From positions 1 through 56,819 of the forward strand of contig CAYPOT010000018.1 in assembly GCA_964412455.1 (NCBI GenBank): DNA of 56,819 nucleotides. Direction: 5' to 3'. Source of the DNA: JAAXXJ01 sp964412455 (GTDB taxonomy: Bacteria; Nitrospirota; UBA9217). The notes below the pieces were generated by a model, which had not been told where the DNA came from, made no database searches, and was given only the letters and a program-made list of their open reading frames with translations. A program made the translations under genes and the position numbers. Below are positions 1-9,862 of the stretch, in pieces (the first letter of the stretch is position 1; each line of letters begins with the position of its first letter).

Positions 1-689
1 TCGCCCCTCGCATCCACCGTGATCTTCTTCGACAGATCGCCGCTAACGACCGCGGTCGAGATCACCGCAATGTTGCGCACCTGGTTAGTTAGGTTGGCGG
101 CCATCAGGTTGACGTTGACGGTAAGGTCATTCCAAATACCGGCCACGCCCACTACCTGCGCCTGGCCGCCGAGCTTGCCCTCGGTGCCCACCTCGCGCGC
201 CACCCGCGTCACCTCCCCGGCGAACGCGCCGAGCTGGTCCACCATGGTGTTGACGATTTTGGCGGTGCGCATAAATTCGCCCTGAATCGGCTTGCCGTCG
301 ACTTCCACGTCCATCTTCTGGATCATATCCCCTTTGGCCACCGCGCCGATCACGCGCGCCATTTCCGTGCTGGGCCAGACGAGATCCGAAATCAGCGCAT
401 TGACCGACTCGATCTGGCGCGCCCATGCGCCGCCGACGGATCCCAACGGAATGCGCGTCGCCAGCTTCCCTTCCTTGCCCACCACCTTGCTGATGCGGTC
501 GATGCCGAGGGATGTTTTGTCGTTCAGCGCAATGATGTCGTTGAGCGTGTCGGCGATCTTGCCGTCGATGCCGGTCCAGTCCAGCGGCATGCGCGCCGAA
601 AAGTCCCCTTTTTTAACCGCCGTCAAGACGCTCAATAACAGTTTGGGGTCAAATTCCCCCGATGCTTGTCCTTTGGCTGCAACTTTCAT
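1..689 (-). CDS. HAMP-array sensor kinase, N-terminal part (cut by window edge)
   Basis: The 229 visible residues are the start of a soluble multi-HAMP sensor, the type that usually continues into histidine kinase and receiver domains in proteins above 1000 residues. Tandem HAMP units are recognisable by repeated phrases such as 'KGDFSARMP', 'GTEGKLGGQ' and 'VVSGDLSKKITV'. There is no signal peptide or membrane segment, so sensing is probably cytoplasmic. The ATG overlaps the TGA of the upstream PAS gene (ATGA), so the two are probably translationally coupled. The kinase part lies beyond the window and its presence is inferred from the family. Confidence 0.82.
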   Translation of the reverse strand, partial: MKVAAKGQASGEFDPKLLLSVLTAVKKGDFSARMPLDWTGIDGKIADTLNDIIALNDKTSLGIDRISKVVGKEGKLATRIPLGSVGGAWARQIESVNALISDLVWPSTEMARVIGAVAKGDMIQKMDVEVDGKPIQGEFMRTAKIVNTMVDQLGAFAGEVTRVAREVGTEGKLGGQAQVVGVAGIWNDLTVNVNLMAANLTNQVRNIAVISTAVVSGDLSKKITVDARG

Positions 690-1480
690 TTTTTGTCCTC
701 TCTTGTAGATCGGAAGGACTCTGTCGCATTAAGTGCCGTGCATAAGAAGAGCTTGTTCATCACTTCAGCAGCCATGTAGCTCAGCATCCGCCCGGCGCCG
801 ACGCTGAAGTTCCGGATGACGCCCTTCGCGTCGGTGGCGATGCTCGAGAAGTTGGCGCTGTTGAAGATCGCGCTCTGCAAAGCCCCGGTTTGCTCGATTA
901 TTTCCTCCGCCTTTTTGTGTTCAGTGATGTCTACGATCGTCGTGCGGATACTGCCGGCTTTGCCGTCGATATTTTCCCTTGCCATGCTTTGGAGCTGCGC
1001 ATGGAATACCGCGCCGTTTTTTCTCTTAAGCCTGATCTTACAGGCCTGGTTGCCTTGTTTTTGAAAAACCTCTTTGCGGTGTTTCGCAAAGAGCTCCCTG
1101 TCCGCCGCTTCCGCGATAAAACCGATAAAGGGCCTCTTGAGCAGCAAGCCCCTCTCGATTCCCAGCAAATGCGCGCCGGTAAGATTTACCCCCTCTATCA
1201 GTCCCTGTGCATCAATGGTAAAGTAGCCGACAGGCGCAAAGTCATATAATTCAACGTACTGATTCCTCTTTGACTCCAGTTCATCCCGGGCCGTGCGCAG
1301 TTCCTCATTCTGCATTTCCAGCTCGATCTGGTGCGTCCCCAGTTCGTGGACAAGTTCCTTTATGTCCCGGGCAGAGATCTTTTGCAGCCTCTCAAGCGGT
1401 GTGCGCAGCTTTTCTTCGGCCTTCCGGCGAAGGGAGACAAGACTGTCAGCCTGTTTGTCCGGTGAAGGGGATTTTTTCAT
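686..1480 (-). CDS. PAS-domain protein with truncated second PAS
   Basis: This 264-residue cytoplasmic protein has a basic N-terminal coiled coil (about 1-70, with 'ELVHELGTHQIELEMQNEEL'), a complete PAS domain (about 72-190, 'VELYDFAPVGYFTID') and the beginning of a second PAS (about 200-240, 'SSIATDAKGVI'). The second PAS stops matching the family just after 'AAEVMNK'. An unrelated tail of about 20 residues follows, so the domain lacks its second half. There is no kinase or output domain. The stop overlaps the start of the HAMP protein, so both may act in one signalling unit. The N-terminal coil is closely related to those of the sigma-54 activators at 2267-4354 and 4710-5918. It may be a remnant of a longer sensor. 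Confidence 0.72.
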   Translation of the reverse strand: MKKSPSPDKQADSLVSLRRKAEEKLRTPLERLQKISARDIKELVHELGTHQIELEMQNEELRTARDELESKRNQYVELYDFAPVGYFTIDAQGLIEGVNLTGAHLLGIERGLLLKRPFIGFIAEAADRELFAKHRKEVFQKQGNQACKIRLKRKNGAVFHAQLQSMARENIDGKAGSIRTTIVDITEHKKAEEIIEQTGALQSAIFNSANFSSIATDAKGVIRNFSVGAGRMLSYMAAEVMNKLFLCTALNATESFRSTREDKK

Positions 1481-2001
1481 ATTTCCCGGGCCGGTCGTAT
1501 AGCTTTGGTCTTATGTGTCGATAATAACAGGATCTTTTGCACGAGCATTCACCCACCCCTTTTTATGACCAACCACTCACCTTCGGCGCTTACTCTTTTA
1601 TAAACTGAAATAACTATACCACGTTACGCTCCCCGAAAGCCCTTTATTCTCCGTGTTGTTTTCTTCCCCTGATGCGTTGATCGTGAAAACAGCTGTTGGA
1701 CAGGGAAACAACGGAAAAGATCCATGTTATTTCAATCGGAATTTCTCATCGTCAGCGATAGCTATCACTTACTGCGAGCGCAATTAATTTACGATAAGGT
1801 AACTGCTCGCATGGTGTTAACCTGATTTGTGCGGATATGGCCTTACAGCATACATCAATTTACGACATGACGGCCTCATAAGGCGCAGAAAGCACAAGAA
1901 TGGAGAGGGAAGAAGCTTTATTTGTGACTTTTCGCGGCCATATAGTAGCTAAAGAATCAAATTCTATTCAAAGTGGCAAGAATATTTCGCCACAAAGGCA
2001 C

Positions 2002-2030
2002 AACCAAAAGTAGGCGCTTCTAAACGAGAC
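2002..2030. repeat. Partial copy of the AGGCGCTTCTAAGCG repeat
   Basis: The sequence ACCAAAAGTAGGCGCTTCTAA matches the centre of the longer repeats at 43621-43752 and 53622-53777. Only about 25 bases are shared, so this is a fragment. Confidence 0.6.
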
Positions 2031-2114
2031 CGAAGTACGGCCATAATCTAAACAATAAGACAGTATCTTGAACGGTTTTTGTAATTCTTCGTGCCTTCGA
2101 ATCTTCGTGGATAA

Positions 2115-2177
2115 TTTTGGTTCCGGCTTGCCCCGCTTTAGAGGCATCCGCCTCTAACGGGGCTTGTCCGGGTTAGG
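2115..2177. repeat. Interspersed nested-palindrome repeat, copy 1
   Basis: The core TAGAGGC-ATCC-GCCTCTA is a perfect 7-bp stem with a 4-nt loop. It is enclosed by CCCCG/CGGGG and then by CCGG/CCGG, so the whole unit can fold into one long hairpin. A nearly identical copy lies at 35835-35898, over 33 kb away. This is seen directly. The function is unknown (REP-like element or transcript end). Confidence 0.8.
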
Positions 2178-2266
2178 TATGAGCGTTTTCATCGGACCCG
2201 AGTAGTTACTGCTGAAGAATAACAAGCTGCGCAGAATGGGGGGATTGTTTCCGTATGAACCCTTTT

Positions 2267-4354
<2,088 letters not shown>

Positions 4355-4377
4355 ATCTCTTTTTGCAACTATTTTCG

Positions 4378-4713
4378 TCAGGTTTTAAAAGGAACCGTTG
4401 ATAAGAGCTCCATCCCTGCCGTTTGTGACACGGTGTTGAACTTCAACTGCGGAGGCTCACTGAGAAGGTCCATCAAGGCGAGGAGTCTCCGATAATTGTC
4501 CGTACGAGCGTGCTTCTCGAGATCGTCCCGTGTTTTCCACTCCTCCACGAGGGCAAAGGTGTTTTTGTTCTCAATGTTCTCATACAAACAGTAACTAATG
4601 CAACCCCGTTCAACCCGCGTGGGCTCGAGCATTCCCCGGATCGTCTCCGCGAGCTCATTACGCCTGCCTGGTCGCACAGTCATTCTCAGTGTTACGATTA
4701 TCATGTCGGTCAT
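4378..4713 (-). CDS. ABM-fold (YgiN-like) small protein, copy 1
   Basis: This 111-residue protein resembles the antibiotic biosynthesis monooxygenase (ABM) superfamily of ferredoxin-like dimers: 'MIIVTLRMTVRPG' strand, 'ERGCISYCLYENIEN' and 'FALVEEWKTRDDLEKH'. Such proteins include quinol monooxygenases and heme-degrading enzymes, and no substrate can be assigned here. I chose the ATG that overlaps the upstream TGA (ATGA at 4710-4713), because the paralogue at 5975-6304 starts with the same residues. A longer start at 4722 is possible. It is over 90% identical to that paralogue and sits directly behind an activator gene. Confidence 0.85.
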   Translation of the reverse strand: MTDMIIVTLRMTVRPGRRNELAETIRGMLEPTRVERGCISYCLYENIENKNTFALVEEWKTRDDLEKHARTDNYRRLLALMDLLSEPPQLKFNTVSQTAGMELLSTVPFKT

Positions 4714-5918
4714 GGCTTCCATGTCGGGAATTCTTTTTTCCTTTGAATGCCCAGCTTTTTCATCCTCGACTCAAGCGTCTTCGGATTGAGACCGAGGACC
4801 TCTGCTGCTCCGCCTTTTCCGCTCACGCGCCAGCCCGTGGAGTTCAAGACGTCGATGATATGCCGGCTCTCGATCTCTTCGAGCGTTCCGGGGCGACCGT
4901 TCTTTGCCTCACCTGACTTCGGTATCTCGATGCGGAGAACCGGGCCGGTGGTCATGATCATCGCCCGCTCGATAACGTTGCGCAGCTCCCGAACATTTCC
5001 AGGCCACCCGTAGTTCTGCAGGGTTTCGATGCCTTTCTGGGGTATGGATTCGATCCGTTTCCCCATTCTCGTCCCGAACTCCTGAATAAAGGACCACACC
5101 AGCGGAAGGATGTCTTCCTTGCGCTCACGCAGAGGCGGCACGAAGAGCGGAAAGATGTTGAGCCGGTAAAACAGGTCTTCACGGAACCTGCCTTCTCGAA
5201 CATATTGGTTCAGATCGCGGTTCGTGGCGGTAATGAGCCGCACGCTTACCTTGATGGTTTTGGGGCTCCCGAGCCTCTCGAACTCGCCGTCCTGGAGCAC
5301 CCTGAGCAGCTTGGTCTGCAGCTCCAGCGGCATCTCGCTGATTTCGTCGAGGAACAGGGTGCCGCCGTCAGCCAGTTCGAAGCGGCCTATCTGCCGGGCA
5401 TGGGAGCCGGTGAAGGCGCCCTTCTCGCGGCCGAAGAGCTCGCTCTCGATGAGGGTCGGGGGCAGCGCGGCGCAGTTTACTTTCACCAGGAGACGCCCCT
5501 TGCGCGGGCTCAGGTTATGGATCGCATCGGCCAGCAGCTCTTTCCCCGTGCCTGTCTCACCCTGGATCAGGACCGTGGATTCCGTACCGGCCACCTGCTC
5601 CACCTGTTTCAGCACGCCGCGAATCGCCTCGCTGTTGCCCACGATGTTCTCATGCGTGTGCAGCAGCTTGACCTCTTCCAGGAGGTAGCGGTTCTCGGCT
5701 TGAAGCTGTTCCTCGAGCTTCCTGATCTCAACAAAGGCGTTGCGAAGCGTTTCCTCCTGCAGCTCCAGCTCGAGCTGGTGCGTCCCCATCTCGTGGACAA
5801 GTTCCTGAATGTCCTGGGCAGAGAGCTTTTGCAGCCCCTCAAGCTGGGTGCGCAGCTTTTCTTCGGCCTTCCGGCGAAGGGAAGCGAAATTGTCCGATGG
5901 GGTGGTGGTTTTATTCAT
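4710..5918 (-). CDS. Sigma-54 activator without sensor domain (coil-AAA+-HTH)
   Basis: A 402-residue enhancer-binding protein: coiled-coil N-terminus (1-85, homologous to the starts of the proteins at 686-1480 and 2267-4354), AAA+ domain (about 90-325) and Fis-type HTH (about 345-395). Walker A is GETGTGKE (120-127), the sigma-54 loop is GAFTGS (167-172) and Walker B is TLFLDE (187-192). There is no PAS or receiver, so activity must depend on the coil, a partner or expression level. The AAA+/HTH half is almost identical at DNA level to that of the 6584-8731 gene. One base fewer near the 3' end lets this frame run on into 'EFPTWKP' and overlap the ABM gene. Confidence 0.92.
   Translation of the reverse strand: MNKTTTPSDNFASLRRKAEEKLRTQLEGLQKLSAQDIQELVHEMGTHQLELELQEETLRNAFVEIRKLEEQLQAENRYLLEEVKLLHTHENIVGNSEAIRGVLKQVEQVAGTESTVLIQGETGTGKELLADAIHNLSPRKGRLLVKVNCAALPPTLIESELFGREKGAFTGSHARQIGRFELADGGTLFLDEISEMPLELQTKLLRVLQDGEFERLGSPKTIKVSVRLITATNRDLNQYVREGRFREDLFYRLNIFPLFVPPLRERKEDILPLVWSFIQEFGTRMGKRIESIPQKGIETLQNYGWPGNVRELRNVIERAMIMTTGPVLRIEIPKSGEAKNGRPGTLEEIESRHIIDVLNSTGWRVSGKGGAAEVLGLNPKTLESRMKKLGIQRKKEFPTWKP
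4721..5710. repeat. Segmental duplication, copy 1
   Basis: About 990 bp matches 6573-7563 at a constant offset of 1853 bp, except one indel near 4733. The first 400 bp or so (4741-5150) look identical. I count fewer than twenty substitutions in the rest, clustered at 5150-5360 and 5630-5670. The clustering suggests recent duplication or gene conversion. Confidence 0.9.
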
Positions 5919-5974
5919 ATCTCTTTTTGCAGCTAAATCTCGCGGATCCGCGCTATTCCGGTTTTCGTCAGGTT

Positions 5975-6304
5975 TTAAAAAGGGACCGTTGATAAGAGTT
6001 CCATCCCCGCCGTTTGCGACACGGTGTTGAACTGCAACTCAGGAGGCTCGCTGAGAAGGTCCATCAAGGCGAGGAGCCTCCGATAATTGTCCGTACGAAA
6101 GTGTTTCTCGAGATCGTCCCGTGTTTTCCACTCCTCCACGAGGGCAAAGCTGTTTTTGTTCTCAATGTCCTCATACAAACAGTAACTGATGCAGCCCCGT
6201 TCAACCCGCGTGGGCTCGAGCATTCCCCGGATCGTCTTTGCGAGATCATTACGCCTGCCTGGTCGCGCAGTCATTCTCAGGGTTACGATTATCATGTCGG
6301 TCAT
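5975..6304 (-). CDS. ABM-fold (YgiN-like) small protein, copy 2
   Basis: A 109-residue paralogue of the protein at 4378-4713, with the same start (MTDMIIV) and the same 'GMELLSTVPF' end. Differences are scattered conservative changes (for example NELAE versus NDLAK), so both copies appear intact and under selection. It lies between two sigma-54 activator genes: 279 bp after the one at 6584 and 56 bp before the one at 5918. An inverted repeat upstream (6387-6412) is a possible regulatory site. Confidence 0.85.
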   Translation of the reverse strand: MTDMIIVTLRMTARPGRRNDLAKTIRGMLEPTRVERGCISYCLYEDIENKNSFALVEEWKTRDDLEKHFRTDNYRRLLALMDLLSEPPELQFNTVSQTAGMELLSTVPF

Positions 6305-6386
6305 AGCTTCCTCATGCGGATAATAATTTATAAATTTTTAGATACTGGCCTGTTTTGGACGGCTGGCAAAGGGGAAGCTGCTCACG

Positions 6387-6412
6387 CTGTCCGTGTATTA
6401 TCATGCGGACAG
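6387..6412. promoter_or_regulatory. Inverted repeat upstream of ABM copy 2
   Basis: CTGTCCG and CGGACAG form perfect 7-bp arms separated by 12 nt. The flanks add partial symmetry (TCACg / tGTGA). It lies about 85 bp before the 6304 start codon and could be an operator. No regulator can be assigned. Confidence 0.35.
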
Positions 6413-6565
6413 TGATGATTCGCATCCTCATGAAGATAGATCTAATGCAGGATTTGTGCCGGGGAGAGGGATTGACGTATCGTGCTGATAATATTGAAAT
6501 ATATTAGAGAGGACTACAACGAAGGTTATGATAGGAAAATATCTATTCCTGATATTCCAGAAATC

Positions 6566-6581
6566 TCCTGACATGTCAGGA
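6566..6581. terminator. Perfect 16-bp palindrome after activator gene
   Basis: TCCTGACATGTCAGGA begins three bases past the stop codon of the 6584-8731 gene and sits inside a wider ATTCCTGA...TCAGGAAT symmetry (6545-6583). No clear T-run follows on the minus strand, so it may be a weak terminator or a protein site. Confidence 0.35.
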
Positions 6582-7563
6582 ATTCATTTTTTCCTTTGAA
6601 TGCCCAGCTTTTTCATCCTCGACTCAAGCGTCTTCGGATTGAGACCGAGGACCTCTGCTGCTCCGCCTTTTCCGCTCACGCGCCAGCCCGTGGAGTTCAA
6701 GACGTCGATGATATGCCGGCTCTCGATCTCTTCGAGCGTTCCGGGGCGACCGTTCTTTGCCTCACCTGACTTCGGTATCTCGATGCGGAGAACCGGGCCG
6801 GTGGTCATGATCATCGCCCGCTCGATAACGTTGCGCAGCTCCCGAACATTTCCAGGCCACCCGTAGTTCTGCAGGGTTTCGATGCCTTTCTGGGGTATGG
6901 ATTCGATCCGTTTCCCCATTCTCGTCCCGAACTCCTGAATAAAGGACCACACCAGCGGAAGGATGTCTTCCTTGCGCTCACGCAGAGGCGGCACGAAGAG
7001 CGGAAAGATATTGAGTCGGTAAAACAGGTCTTCACGGAACCTGCCTTCGCGAACATATTGGTCCAGATCGCGGTTCGTGGCAGTAATGACCCGGACGCTT
7101 ACCTTGATGGTTTTGGGGCTCCCGAGCCTCTCGAACTCACCGTCCTGGAGCACCCGGAGCAGCTTGGTCTGCAGCTCCAGCGGCATCTCGCTGATTTCGT
7201 CGAGGAATAAAGTGCCGCCGTCAGCCAGTTCGAAGCGGCCCATCTGCCGGGCATGGGAGCCGGTGAAGGCGCCCTTCTCGCGGCCGAAGAGCTCGCTCTC
7301 GATGAGGGTCGGGGGCAGCGCGGCGCAGTTTACTTTCACCAGGAGACGCCCCTTGCGCGGGCTCAGGTTATGGATCGCATCGGCCAGCAGCTCTTTCCCC
7401 GTGCCTGTCTCACCCTGGATCAGGACCGTGGATTCCGTACCGGCCACCTGCTCCACCTGTTTCAGCACGCCGCGAATCGCCTCGCTGTTTCCCACGATGT
7501 TCTCATGAGTGTGCAACAGCTTGACCTCTCCCAGGAGGTAGCGGTTCTCGGCTTGAAGCTGTT
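6573..7563. repeat. Segmental duplication, copy 2
   Basis: Partner of 4721-5710. The match ends abruptly at 7563, inside codons for 'EQLQAENRYL', where the histidine-kinase-like lead-in 'LLEAHKMEA' of this gene begins. The extra A near 6585 relative to copy 1 creates the stop codon of the 6584-8731 gene. Confidence 0.9.
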
Positions 7564-8731
7564 CCGCTTCCATCTTATGGGCCTCGAGAAGTTGTTTTTC
7601 AAGCTTTTTGCGTTCAGTGACATCGCGAATATTACATTGTACCAGCCTTGCCCTGTCGACCATATATATTTCCGTGTCGATATATTGCCCGGACTTGGTT
7701 TTTACCTGAACATCATCGTAATTAATAATGCCGCTCTTGTTCAAGGTTTGCATTATCGTTGGAAAATCATTCATATCGAGCGATACACCGATATCCTGAA
7801 GGTTTTTCCCAATGCACTCCTCTTTGGGATAACCCAACATTTTCTCGGCGGCCGGATTAACATGGGCTATATTTCCTTCGCGTTTTTCGAGAAGCACTAT
7901 CCCGTCGCTCGCGGTCTCAAAAATACGCCTGTAGCGCTCTTCAGACTCTGTTAACAAGTCTTCCAGTCGCTTGCGCTCGGTAATGTCCTCAATGGCCAGG
8001 AGGATGATACGTTCCTTGCCCCTCCCTCGTTGGATCTGCCGGGCATTCAGAAGCATTATGCGCCTGCCAATGGTGGCAAAATCGTGTTCAACCTCATAGT
8101 TGTCAAATGTTGTCTTTTGGGGAAGGATGGTTTCCAGCAGTTCACGCAGCTTGGGGATATCCCACTGTTTATTGCCCAGGTCATAGATAAGCTGTCCCAC
8201 GGTCTCTTTGGGGGTTACATTAAAGACTTCATAGAAGGAGCGGCTGGCGGTGACTACCCTTAAATCCTGATCCAGCGCGATTAAGGGTTCACGCACGGTG
8301 TTGATGATGCTCTCAGCGTATTCGCGGGCTTCATCTACTTCGTCATTCAGAAACTTTATTCTGAGAAGCGACTTTACCTTGGATAAAAGCTCATGTTTAT
8401 CAAAAGGCTTGGAGATAAAATCATCGCATCCTGCCTCAATGGCTTTTACCCTGTCTTCGGTCTCTTTAAGCACCGTGATCATAACTACCGGGATACGCCG
8501 TGTCCTTTTATCGGCCCGTAATTTCTCCAGCACTTCAATGCCGGACATCCTGGGCATCAGTACGTCCAGCAGAACCAGATCAACTTGATTGCCGGAAAGT
8601 TTTTCCAGCGCTTCTTCACCGCTTTTCGCTTTGATAATTTCATATCCCTGCGGAATAAGACGTGCTTCGAGAAGTGCAATGTTTTGGGGCTGGTCATCGA
8701 CAACTAATATTACTTGTTTTTCTTTCATCAT
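6584..8731 (-). CDS. Receiver-PAS-PAS-sigma-54 activator (fusion protein)
   Basis: A 715-residue activator: receiver domain (about 5-125, phosphoacceptor D56 in 'DLVLLDV', K108 in 'SKPF'), PAS (about 135-255), PAS (about 262-378), a short coil, AAA+ domain with Walker A GETGTGKE (440-447), GAFTGS (487-492) and Walker B TLFLDE (507-512), and a Fis-type HTH at the end. The segment 'KKLEKQLLEAHKMEA' is what normally leads into the histidine-bearing helix of a kinase. Here the homology switches to the shared AAA+ module instead. The protein therefore looks like a kinase sensor front joined to a transcription-activator back. Phosphorylation and PAS ligands are presumed inputs. A cognate kinase is not in view. 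Confidence 0.93.
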   Translation of the reverse strand: MMKEKQVILVVDDQPQNIALLEARLIPQGYEIIKAKSGEEALEKLSGNQVDLVLLDVLMPRMSGIEVLEKLRADKRTRRIPVVMITVLKETEDRVKAIEAGCDDFISKPFDKHELLSKVKSLLRIKFLNDEVDEAREYAESIINTVREPLIALDQDLRVVTASRSFYEVFNVTPKETVGQLIYDLGNKQWDIPKLRELLETILPQKTTFDNYEVEHDFATIGRRIMLLNARQIQRGRGKERIILLAIEDITERKRLEDLLTESEERYRRIFETASDGIVLLEKREGNIAHVNPAAEKMLGYPKEECIGKNLQDIGVSLDMNDFPTIMQTLNKSGIINYDDVQVKTKSGQYIDTEIYMVDRARLVQCNIRDVTERKKLEKQLLEAHKMEAEQLQAENRYLLGEVKLLHTHENIVGNSEAIRGVLKQVEQVAGTESTVLIQGETGTGKELLADAIHNLSPRKGRLLVKVNCAALPPTLIESELFGREKGAFTGSHARQMGRFELADGGTLFLDEISEMPLELQTKLLRVLQDGEFERLGSPKTIKVSVRVITATNRDLDQYVREGRFREDLFYRLNIFPLFVPPLRERKEDILPLVWSFIQEFGTRMGKRIESIPQKGIETLQNYGWPGNVRELRNVIERAMIMTTGPVLRIEIPKSGEAKNGRPGTLEEIESRHIIDVLNSTGWRVSGKGGAAEVLGLNPKTLESRMKKLGIQRKK

Positions 8732-8771
8732 TTATCCCGCCTGAATTTGACTTTTCAACATATGAGAAAAC

Positions 8772-9101
8772 TCACCTGATAAATTCACTAATTTCTTTCG
8801 CAAAGGTGCGCGTATTTATCGGTTTGCCTATAAATACGCTGTTCGTTATTGAATTTATCTCTTCTCTAACGGGGTCGTTCATCGGAATAATATCCTCAAG
8901 CAGCACGCGTAGTTCCGGGATGTTCCATTGTCCGTTTCCAAGATCATATAAAAGAGAGCCGACAGTATTCGCGGTATCTACTTTGAAAATATTTAAGAAA
9001 CTACGATTGGCCGACAGAACTCTCATGTTTTCATCCAGGATGAGAATGCCTTCACGAACTGTATTAAAAATGTTTTTGAAATAGTCTTCCTGGATTAACA
9101 T
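8772..9101 (-). pseudogene. PAS/receiver chimeric fragment
   Basis: A 109-residue frame with a good ribosome site (GGGGAG). The first 75 residues match the start of a PAS domain of the type in the next gene ('FNTVREGILILDENMRVLSANRSF', 'LLYDLGNGQWNIPELR'). The last 25 or so ('GKPINTRTFAKEISEFI') resemble the end of a receiver domain, with its K-P pair. An internal deletion joining a PAS kinase to a response regulator would explain this. It could still make a small protein, but neither domain is complete. Confidence 0.6.
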
Positions 9102-9129
9102 CTAATCTCCCCATTCATAAAACCGTGAT

Positions 9130-9399
9130 TTATGCCCCCTGCACCAGAAATTCCATGCCGAAGAGCGTCTTGCCGCATCCCGCGCCGCCCGCCACCAGCG
9201 TCGGCCTTCCTTTCGGCAGCCCGCCGCCCGTAACTTCATCGAGCCCTTGAATCCCGGTGGGACTTTTCGACAACTGCGCTCGCTGATGCCCTTTCTTTTT
9301 CGTTTTGTCCGTCAAAGCAGCCTCCCCTGAGAAATATTTTTTCAGAACTTCATTATTATTGATCTGACTTCGTGCCTGTGCCGACGAAGCGCTCTTCAA
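9130..9399 (-). pseudogene. Truncated KaiC-like ATPase fragment
   Basis: An 89-residue frame matching the N-terminus of KaiC/RecA-like ATPases found beside hybrid kinases: 'SPTGIQGLDEVTGGGLPKG', Walker A GGAGCGKT (about 72-79) and 'GMEFLVQGA', then TAA. Family members have 450 or more residues and continue past this point, so most of the domain, including Walker B, is missing. Together with the fragment at 8772-9101 it marks a decayed KaiC/kinase locus. Confidence 0.65.
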
Positions 9400-9862
9400 A
9401 GATGGGCACGATTGGATTTTTATAGCATAACGGTATTATGGACGCAAGAGATTACAGAACTCCTGAAACAGCGATAGAAATTACCAGATGCCCTGTCAAA
9501 GCTGTTAAAGGATCTCCGGCGATTTGTGACTGCTCAGGTCCCCCAATTCGTCGTCCCCGAGTGCCTCTATCGGGGACCCAGTGTCTTTTATGAACCTCTC
9601 GATTTCCCCCGGCTTTAAGCGCACCGGGGCAGGCTTTATAAGCGTTCGGGAATGACGACTTTAAGTGAAAACCACCTGAGTAGTTACAAAAAACCATACG
9701 CTTCGTTCAGGTTAACGGATGAGGATTTCTACGGATGCATCAGCTGTTAAAGAGTTTAATGCTGAACATACAAGTTGTCAAGGCTGGACTTGCACCGGAA
9801 AGAGCTTGGCGAACGGGCATTCGCAGGACGCTACTGAACGCCGCCTGTGCTACAATCAGTAC
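9400..9862. other. Gene-free region with a decayed intergenic repeat
   Basis: No convincing frame is seen. A degraded copy of a common dispersed repeat occupies about 9549-9659, and a -10-like TACAAT precedes the next gene. A longer start at 9719 for the downstream gene is open but lacks a ribosome site and membrane-protein character. Confidence 0.5.
9549..9659. repeat. Dispersed repeat (CCCCGAG...CGGGAATGACG type), degraded
   Basis: It has the layout 'CGTCCCCGAGTGCCTCTA'... 'CGGGAATGACG' of a family of roughly 100-bp intergenic repeats seen in many bacterial genomes. A second, better conserved relative lies at 38037-38136. Confidence 0.5.

Larger units (their letters stand above)
1481..2266. 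other. 786-bp gene-free region with repeat pieces
   Basis: No coding frame here looks real. The stretch holds a partial copy of the 'AAAAGTAGGCGCTTCTAA' repeat near 2002-2030, low-complexity 'CTTCGTGCCTTCGAATCTTCGTGG'-type sequence near 2085-2112 and one copy of a nested palindrome near 2115-2177. Nothing else was recognised. Confidence 0.6.

Noticed and set aside
9452..9697. Minus-strand open frame of 81 codons
   Set aside because: It runs through a decayed dispersed repeat and has no ribosome site or family likeness.
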